Assembly: GCF_000739935.1 (NCBI RefSeq)
Contig: NZ_BBJU01000015.1
Coordinates: 83,735 to 147,734 of the forward strand
DNA length: 64,000 nucleotides
Direction of reading: 5' to 3'
Source: Agrobacterium rubi TR3 = NBRC 13261
GTDB taxonomy: Bacteria > Pseudomonadota > Alphaproteobacteria > Rhizobiales > Rhizobiaceae
Within the stretch, counting starts at the first letter, position 1. Each line of letters opens with the position of its first letter. Positions 63,823-64,000 of this stretch are shown here, one piece after another. The notes under the pieces were generated by a model. The model ran no database searches. It saw only the letters and a program-made list of their open reading frames with translations, and was not told where the DNA came from. Both the position numbers and the translations under genes were made by a program.

Positions 63823-64000
63823 TTACTCTACGATCGAAGCGACGATGCCGGCGCCGACGGTACGGCCGCCTTCGCGGATCGCGAAGCGCAGCTTTTCTTC
63901 CATCGCGATCGGGACGATCAGTTCGACTTCAACAGTGACGTTGTCGCCTGGCATAACCATTTCCGTGCCTTCTGGAAGCGAAACGATACCGGTCACATCA
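63823..64000 (-). CDS. tuf: Elongation factor Tu, C-terminal part (cut by window edge)
   Basis: Reading from 64000 down gives the EF-Tu end, [20 protein letters not shown] to [19 protein letters not shown] and IVASIVE, with the stop at 63823-63825. This is domain 3 of the GTPase that delivers aminoacyl-tRNA. Only the last 58 residues are seen. Confidence 0.97.

Overview
The window looks like chromosome from an alphaproteobacterium of the Rhizobiaceae, most like Agrobacterium/Rhizobium. Supporting signs are: a class III photolyase and a type-2 ArgC of rhizobial style, several families common in Rhizobiales (DUF2842, DUF982, DUF930, DUF2934), an S10-spc-alpha ribosomal cluster with adk between secY and rpsM, and a long palindromic intergenic repeat of the alphaproteobacterial kind. 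Species cannot be fixed from sequence alone.

Layout. 1-8000: the tail of a GGDEF protein, a secreted gamma-glutamyltranspeptidase, a cytochrome P450, a small cupin, an O-acetylhomoserine sulfhydrylase, a CoA-binding protein, an EamA transporter, and rplM-rpsI with a clear promoter and terminator. 8000-16300: an SGNH acyltransferase, argC, ctaA, a DUF2842 protein, and a polysaccharide group (ATPase-like protein, Wza-like lipoprotein, WcaJ/ExoY-like phosphotransferase). This group resembles rhizobial surface or unipolar polysaccharide loci. A perfect palindrome sits just upstream of the phosphotransferase gene.

17167-29220: a 12.0-kb integrated element bounded by a perfect 47-bp repeat of the 3' part of a tRNA-Pro gene. 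It carries a tyrosine integrase, an AlpA-like excisionase, a replication-initiator-like winged-helix protein, a Nu1-like small terminase, a prohead protease-major capsid fusion, a head-tail adaptor-like protein, a lone reversed tail tape-measure gene and two possible cargo genes. It has no recognisable large terminase, portal, baseplate, tail tube or lysis genes. Size and layout fit a phage satellite (capsid-forming PICI-like) better than a full prophage. This is the most interesting part of the window.

29250-48450: housekeeping and accessory genes. They include tRNA-Pro, a DSP-type phosphatase, a DedA/YqaA protein, an ExoD protein, tRNA-Asn, several small stress-type proteins, photolyase, cysteine synthase, AlaX, a mercaptopyruvate sulfurtransferase fused to a GNAT domain, a PilZ protein, CpdB, MsrP-MsrQ, and DUF817, DUF930 and GNAT proteins.

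48450-64000: the ribosomal protein supercluster on the minus strand. In transcription order it runs tuf (partial), rpsJ-rplC-rplD-rplW-rplB-rpsS-rplV-rpsC-rplP-rpmC-rpsQ, a 231-nt gap with a terminator-like hairpin, rplN-rplX-rplE-rpsN-rpsH-rplF-rplR-rpsE-rpmD-rplO-secY-adk, then rpsM-rpsK-rpoA-rplQ and a strong terminator.
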